64,000 nucleotides of DNA from Methylobacterium fujisawaense (GTDB lineage Bacteria > Pseudomonadota > Alphaproteobacteria > Rhizobiales > Beijerinckiaceae). The DNA is taken from positions 124,001 to 188,000 of the forward strand of contig NZ_JACJIM010000004.1 of NCBI RefSeq assembly GCF_014138435.1, given 5' to 3'. The stretch's first letter is position 1; each line of letters begins with the position of its first letter. The notes under the pieces are model-generated. The model was not told where the DNA came from. It did no database searches and saw nothing but the letters and a program-made list of their open reading frames with translations. A program made the position numbers and the translations under genes. Below are positions 59,798-64,000 of the stretch, one piece after another.

Positions 59798-60568
59798 ATG
59801 AGACCCGCGGGGTCGGCGGGGGGCTTGAGCCCCTCCCCGGCCCCGATTGCGTTGTGGCGGCGCGTCGTGTTCGGCGTCGGCGCGGGCCTCGTCTTCATCG
59901 TCCTGCTCGGGCTCGGCACGTGGCAGGTGGAGCGGCGGGCCTGGAAGCTCGACCTGATCGCCCGGGTCGATGCCCGGGTCCATGCCCCGCCGGTGCCGGC
60001 CCCCGACTTCGCCGCATGGCCGCGCGTCGGCCCCGACGACGCCTACCGGCACGTCCGGCTCGCGGGCACCTTCCTGCACGATCGCGAGACCCTGGTTCAG
60101 GCCGTCACCGAGCGCGGCGGCGGATTCTGGGTGCTGACGCCCCTGCGGCGTCCGGACGGCAGCCTCGTGCTGGTCAATCGCGGCTTCGTGCCCGGCGACC
60201 GGCGGGATCCGGCGACCCGGGCGGCCGGGCAGGTCGCGGGGGAGACCACGGTGACCGGCCTCCTGCGGCTGACCGAGCCCGGGGGCGCGTTCCTGCGCTC
60301 GAACGATCCCAAGGACGACCGCTGGTATTCCCGCGACGTGGCCGCCATCGCGGCGGCGCGCGGCCTGACCGACGTCGCCCCCTACTTCGTGGATGCGGAC
60401 GCGACGCCCAATCCCGGCGGGCTGCCGGTGGGCGGCCTGACGGTGATCGCCTTCCCCAACAACCACCTCGTCTACGCGATCACGTGGTACGGGATGGCGC
60501 TGATGCTGGCGGCCGCGGTTGTCTACGTCCTGCGGGGCGGACGCGGTCCTGGACCTGCGGGGGAGTAG
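59798..60568 (+). CDS. SURF1 family oxidase assembly protein
   Basis: The product has 256 residues from ATG 59798, 14 bases after cyoD. N-terminal membrane helix (VVFGVGAGLVFIVLLGLGTWQVERRAWK) and C-terminal helix (VYAITWYGMALMLAAAVVYVL) enclose a periplasmic domain; the SURF1 marks GTWQ..R..WK, VLVNRGFVP and NNHLVYAITWYGMA are clear. SURF1 delivers heme to oxidase subunit I. Located in a cyo operon it corresponds to the Surf1q form described in Paracoccus. No cyoE (heme O synthase) follows in this window. Confidence 0.92.
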   Translation: MRPAGSAGGLSPSPAPIALWRRVVFGVGAGLVFIVLLGLGTWQVERRAWKLDLIARVDARVHAPPVPAPDFAAWPRVGPDDAYRHVRLAGTFLHDRETLVQAVTERGGGFWVLTPLRRPDGSLVLVNRGFVPGDRRDPATRAAGQVAGETTVTGLLRLTEPGGAFLRSNDPKDDRWYSRDVAAIAAARGLTDVAPYFVDADATPNPGGLPVGGLTVIAFPNNHLVYAITWYGMALMLAAAVVYVLRGGRGPGPAGE

Positions 60569-60587
60569 CCCGCGTCAAGCGCGTGTC

Positions 60588-60610
60588 TATAATGGCGTGA
60601 CAAACGCCAT
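60588..60610 (+). promoter_or_regulatory. -10 box and inverted repeat upstream of mcmA
   Basis: TATAAT (60588-60593) is overlapped by an inverted repeat ATGGCGT-GACAA-ACGCCAT (60592-60610), ending 14 bases before the ATG of mcmA. A matching -35 TTGACA is not seen at the usual distance. The layout suggests an operator at or next to the transcription start. Confidence 0.5.
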
Positions 60611-60624
60611 AACGAGTCAACGCC

Positions 60625-62790
60625 ATGACCTCCCGCATCCCGAACTTCGCCGAAATCCCGCTGGCCGGCGAATCGCTCGTGGTCGCGGCGCCGGCGCTGG
60701 GCGAGCCCTGGATGACGCCGGAGGGCATCCCGGTGAAGGGCCGGTACGGACCGGAGGACCGGGAGGGCCTCGAGTTCCTCGACACCTATCCGGGGATCGC
60801 GCCGTTCCTGCGCGGCCCCTACCCGACCATGTACGTCACTCAGCCCTGGACGATCCGGCAGTACGCCGGCTTCTCCACGGCCGAGGATTCGAACGCCTTC
60901 TACCGCCGCAACCTCGCGGCTGGCCAGAAGGGCCTGTCGGTCGCCTTCGACCTCGCCACCCACCGCGGCTACGATTCCGACCATCCCCGGGTCTCCGGCG
61001 ATGTCGGCATGGCGGGCGTGGCGATCGACTCGATCTACGACATGCGCACGCTGTTCTCGGGGATTCCCCTCGGCGAGATGACCGTGTCGATGACGATGAA
61101 CGGCGCGGTGCTGCCGATCCTCGCGCTCTACATCGTCGCCGCGGAGGAGCAGGGCGTGCCGCCGCAGAAGCTCGCCGGCACGATCCAGAACGACATCCTC
61201 AAGGAGTTCATGGTCCGCAACACCTACATCTATCCCCCCAAGGGATCGATGCGGATCATCTCGGACATCTTCGCCTACACGTCGAAGAACATGCCGAAGT
61301 TCAACTCGATCTCGATCTCCGGCTATCACATGCAGGAGGCCGGGGCGACGAACGACCTGGAGCTCGCCTACACGCTCGCCGACGGCGTCGAGTACATCAA
61401 GGCGGGCCTCGCCGCCGGGCTGACCATCGACCAGTTCGCCCCGCGCCTGTCGTTCTTCTGGGCGATCTCGACCAACTTCTTCATGGAGGTCGCCAAGATG
61501 CGGGCCGCGCGCCTGATCTGGGCGAAGCTCGTGAAGGGGTTCGATCCGAAGTCGGAGAAATCCCTGGCCCTGCGCACCCATTCGCAGACGAGCGGCTGGT
61601 CGCTCACCGCGCAGGACGTGTTCAACAACGTCACCCGCACCAACATCGAGGCGATGGCGGCGACGCAGGGCGGCACGCAGTCGCTCCACACCAACGCGCT
61701 GGACGAGGCGCTGGCGCTGCCCACCGACTTCTCGGCGCGGATCGCCCGGAACACGCAGCTGTTCCTGCAGCAGGAGAGCGGCACCACCCGGATCGTCGAT
61801 CCCTGGGGCGGCTCCTACTATGTGGAGAAGCTCACGGCCGACATGGTGGCCCGGGCCTGGGAGCACATCCGCGAGGTCGACGGCCTCGGCGGCATGGCCA
61901 AGGCGATCGAGGCCGGGATCCCGAAGCTCCGCATCGAGGAGGCTGCCGCCCGGGCCCAGGCCCGGATCGATTCCGGCCGGCAGACCATCGTCGGCGTGAA
62001 CAAGTTCCGGGCCGACGACGACATGGCCATCGACCTGCTGCGGGTCGACAACGGCAATGTCCGCCGGCTCCAGATCGACAAGCTCAAGCGCCTGCGCGCC
62101 GAGCGCGACGAGGCGGCGGTGACGGCCCGGCTGGAGGCCCTCACGAAGGCCGCCGACGGCACCGAGAATCTGCTGGAGCTCGCCGTCGAGGCCGCCCGCG
62201 CCAAGGCGACGGTGGGGGAGATTTCCGAGGCCCTGGAGAAGGCCTGGGGCCGGCACCGCGCCGAGATCCGCTCGATCTCCGGCGTCTACAAGCGCGAGGT
62301 GGGGGGCATGTCGCCTGTGGTCGAGGAAGTCCGGGCGCTGGTCGAGGCGTTCGAGGAGAATGACGGCCGCCGGCCGCGCATCCTGGTCGCCAAGATGGGC
62401 CAGGACGGGCACGACCGCGGCCAGAAGGTGATCGCCTCGGCCTTCGCGGATCTCGGCTTCGACGTGGATATCGGGCCGCTCTTCGCCACCCCGGCGGAGG
62501 CCGCCCGGCAGGCGGTGGAGAACGACGTCCACATCGTCGGCGTCTCGTCCCTGGCTGCCGGCCACCTGACCCTGGTGCCGGAGCTGAAGGCGGCGCTGAC
62601 CGAGCAGGGCCGGGACGACGTGATGATCGCGATCGGCGGCGTCATCCCGCCGGGCGACTACGAGGCGCTGACGGCCGCCGGCGCGGCGGCGATCTTCCCG
62701 CCCGGCACGGTGATCGCCGAGGCGGCCGTCAAGCTGATCCGCGCGCTGAACGACCGGCTGGGCTACGCGGCGCGGCAGGCGGCGGAGTAG
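60625..62790 (+). CDS. mcmA: methylmalonyl-CoA mutase large subunit
   Basis: The product has 721 residues. The N-terminal barrel has [20 protein letters not shown] (with the active-site Tyr), [20 protein letters not shown], and [21 protein letters not shown]. The C-terminal cobalamin domain has [16 protein letters not shown] with the cobalt-ligating His596, and [23 protein letters not shown]. It converts (R)-methylmalonyl-CoA to succinyl-CoA. Sequence matches the methylmalonyl- rather than the ethylmalonyl-specific (MeaA) branch. In a methylotroph this belongs to the ethylmalonyl-CoA pathway. No small subunit (mcmB) or MeaB-like G protein is in the window. Confidence 0.95.
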   Translation: MTSRIPNFAEIPLAGESLVVAAPALGEPWMTPEGIPVKGRYGPEDREGLEFLDTYPGIAPFLRGPYPTMYVTQPWTIRQYAGFSTAEDSNAFYRRNLAAGQKGLSVAFDLATHRGYDSDHPRVSGDVGMAGVAIDSIYDMRTLFSGIPLGEMTVSMTMNGAVLPILALYIVAAEEQGVPPQKLAGTIQNDILKEFMVRNTYIYPPKGSMRIISDIFAYTSKNMPKFNSISISGYHMQEAGATNDLELAYTLADGVEYIKAGLAAGLTIDQFAPRLSFFWAISTNFFMEVAKMRAARLIWAKLVKGFDPKSEKSLALRTHSQTSGWSLTAQDVFNNVTRTNIEAMAATQGGTQSLHTNALDEALALPTDFSARIARNTQLFLQQESGTTRIVDPWGGSYYVEKLTADMVARAWEHIREVDGLGGMAKAIEAGIPKLRIEEAAARAQARIDSGRQTIVGVNKFRADDDMAIDLLRVDNGNVRRLQIDKLKRLRAERDEAAVTARLEALTKAADGTENLLELAVEAARAKATVGEISEALEKAWGRHRAEIRSISGVYKREVGGMSPVVEEVRALVEAFEENDGRRPRILVAKMGQDGHDRGQKVIASAFADLGFDVDIGPLFATPAEAARQAVENDVHIVGVSSLAAGHLTLVPELKAALTEQGRDDVMIAIGGVIPPGDYEALTAAGAAAIFPPGTVIAEAAVKLIRALNDRLGYAARQAAE

Positions 62791-62800
62791 AAGGCTTCCC

Positions 62801-62823
62801 GAGGCGGCCGGACCGGCCGCCTC
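62801..62823 (+). terminator. hairpin after mcmA
   Basis: GAGGCGGCCGG and CCGGCCGCCTC are perfect 11-base inverted repeats separated by one base, 10 bases past the mcmA stop. Strong GC hairpin without a T-run; it probably acts as an mRNA 3' end or weak terminator. Confidence 0.55.
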
Positions 62824-62841
62824 GCCCCATGCCTAGGCGCC

Positions 62842-62953
62842 CCCTCGTCCTGAGGTGCCGGAGCGAAGCGGAGGCCTCGAAGGAGGCCTCCATTCCGGCC
62901 GCGCGATCCCTGGAGCCCCCCTGCGGCGCCCGCTGACGCGGGCACCTCAGGAT
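62842..62953. repeat. second palindromic intergenic element
   Basis: Outer arms: left CGTCCTGAGGTGCC (62846-62859) and right GGCACCTCAGGATG (62941-62954) are inverted copies with one mismatch. Between them two direct copies of GGAGGCCTC, each partly palindromic, flank GAA. Elements with the TCCTGAGGTGCC arm are common between genes in Methylobacterium-like genomes. It lies in the 205-base space between convergent mcmA and the hydrolase gene. Confidence 0.65.
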
Positions 62954-62995
62954 GGGGCGGTGGTATGGGATCGGCCGGCCCCCGGGGCTCGCCGC

Positions 62996-64000
62996 TCAGT
63001 TCAGCGCCTGCGGGTCCGCCTCCGTGAGGAAGGCCCCGACCGCGTGGAGGAACTGCATGCGGTTCTTCTCCATCATCACCGTATGGGTGCCCTCCCCCAG
63101 CTCGACGAAGCGCTTGTAGGGGGCGTGGGTGAGCTTGGTGAAGTATTCCTGCGCCTGGTAGCTCGGCAGGTCGGCGTCCCACTCGGCGTGGATGATCAGC
63201 ACGGGCACGCGGATCTCGCCCGGATCGTAGAGCGGCTTCCCCGCCGCCCAGTAGGCATCCTTGTCGGCGACCGTGCCGTTCGGCGCGCGCAGGACCGGCG
63301 GCGATCGCTTCGCCCCGACCGGGTCGGTGGCGAAGGTCGCGTCGGCCCATTGGTCGAACCAGCCCGCCGGGATCAGGTCGGCCTTCTTGTCCTCGGGGAC
63401 GCCGGTCAGCCAGCGCGCCCGGGCGCTGTCCCGGCTGACGGTGCGATAGGCCCCCACCGTGCCGCCGCCGCCGATTAGGCCGGGCGTGCGCGCCAGCCAT
63501 TGCGGCGCGTAGAGGACGAGGCGGTTGACCGCGTCGTTGTGGGTGCTGGTGTAGAGCCCCATGGTGGAGGTCCCCCAGGACCAGCCCATCAGGTCGATCT
63601 TCTCGACGTTGCGCCGCTTCCGGATGAAGTCGACGACCTGCCCCACCACCTTGGCGGCGTCCGGCGTCCGCATGAGCGGCGGATTGTCGGCGGGCGGCGC
63701 GTCCATGGCGGCCGGGCGTCCGGACAGGCCGTAGCCCGGCAGGTCCACGCAGTAGACGTCGAAGCCGAGGCCCGCGAGGTAGTCCATGGCCGACATCCCC
63801 CCGAGCGGCAGGTCGAAGGCGGTGGAGGACGGGTAGGTGGAGCCGTGCACGTAGAGCAGGATCCGGTCGCCCGGGAACCGCTCGGTTCCCGCGGGCCGCT
63901 TGTTGCGCACGTAGATCTCGACCCCCGGCTCGCTCCAGGGCAGGCGGAACTCGTCCGTCGTCAGCTGGGCCGCCGGAGCCGCGACGACAGGAGCCGCGAC
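62996..64000 (-). CDS. alpha/beta hydrolase (5' end beyond right window edge)
   Basis: The frame is open to the end of the window (at least 334 residues visible, start not included). Motifs: ILLYVHGSTYPSSTAFDLPL (oxyanion strand), DVYCVDLPGYGLSGRP, nucleophile elbow LMGWSWGTST (GxSxG) and the late acid and His in HAEWDADLP and GEGTHTVMM. The visible N-terminal part is Ala/Pro-rich (APVVAAPAAQLTTDEF), suggesting an exported protein. A hydrolase of unknown substrate. Convergent with mcmA. Confidence 0.85.
   Translation of the reverse strand, partial: VAAPVVAAPAAQLTTDEFRLPWSEPGVEIYVRNKRPAGTERFPGDRILLYVHGSTYPSSTAFDLPLGGMSAMDYLAGLGFDVYCVDLPGYGLSGRPAAMDAPPADNPPLMRTPDAAKVVGQVVDFIRKRRNVEKIDLMGWSWGTSTMGLYTSTHNDAVNRLVLYAPQWLARTPGLIGGGGTVGAYRTVSRDSARARWLTGVPEDKKADLIPAGWFDQWADATFATDPVGAKRSPPVLRAPNGTVADKDAYWAAGKPLYDPGEIRVPVLIIHAEWDADLPSYQAQEYFTKLTHAPYKRFVELGEGTHTVMMEKNRMQFLHAVGAFLTEADPQALN

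Noticed and set aside
60523..62565. A 680-codon open frame antisense to mcmA
   Set aside because: Low-pattern shadow frame; mcmA has complete family motifs over the same stretch.

Overview
The window is high-GC DNA whose gene content points to an alphaproteobacterium of the order Hyphomicrobiales (Rhizobiales), most likely family Methylobacteriaceae (Methylobacterium-like). The flagellar genes seen here include the rhizobial-type accessory set (motC, motE, flaF, flbT, ftcR, a DUF1217 gene). The genus is an inference from that set together with malate synthase G, methylmalonyl-CoA mutase, a cyo oxidase cluster and the style of the intergenic palindromes; no rRNA is present to confirm it.

Flagellar island, about 0.6-38.6 kb. 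Almost the whole structural flagellum is encoded here. On the minus strand, read from high to low coordinates: DUF1217 protein, flgF, fliI; flgE, flgK, flgL, flaF, flbT, flgD, fliQ, flhA, fliR, fliJ-like, flgJ (rod-binding domain only), an FlgN-like protein and a second FliL-like protein; ftcR; flgB, flgC, fliE, flgG, flgA, flgI, motE, flgH, fliL, fliP; one flagellin; fliF, a FliH-like gene, motB, motC, fliK, a lytic transglycosylase and a 37-residue membrane peptide. On the plus strand: motA, fliM, an unrecognised membrane/coiled-coil protein, fliN, fliG, flhB. Many neighbours overlap by 4 bases (ATGA), which suggests translational coupling. I see no fliD, fliS, fliO, fliA or flgM and no chemotaxis genes. 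Control appears to run through FtcR (orphan OmpR-like regulator) and FlaF/FlbT. A 909-residue heparinase II/III-family gene is inserted in the opposite orientation between ftcR and the fliR-fliL-like block.

Metabolic and accessory stretch, about 38.6-50 kb. Malate synthase G lies divergent from a LysR regulator. A class II aldolase/adducin protein, an amidase and an SDR oxidoreductase follow. Then comes a poorly characterised section of small genes: two tandem paralogous coiled-coil proteins, a perfect CtrA-type box (TTAA-N7-TTAAC), a PilZ-like protein, several one-helix membrane proteins and two small overlapping cytosolic genes.

tRNA and glycan stretch, 50-54 kb. A tRNA-Val(GAC) with encoded CCA and its own terminator is followed by an unrecognised gene coupled to a double-domain family 2 glycosyltransferase.

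Respiratory and C4 stretch, 54-64 kb. An MFS transporter precedes cyoABCD and a SURF1 gene (bo3-type quinol oxidase plus assembly factor). The large subunit of methylmalonyl-CoA mutase follows, with a -10-like box and an inverted repeat in front of it. An alpha/beta hydrolase runs off the right edge. Two intergenic palindromic elements of the kind repeated in such genomes lie at 43.5 and 62.9 kb.
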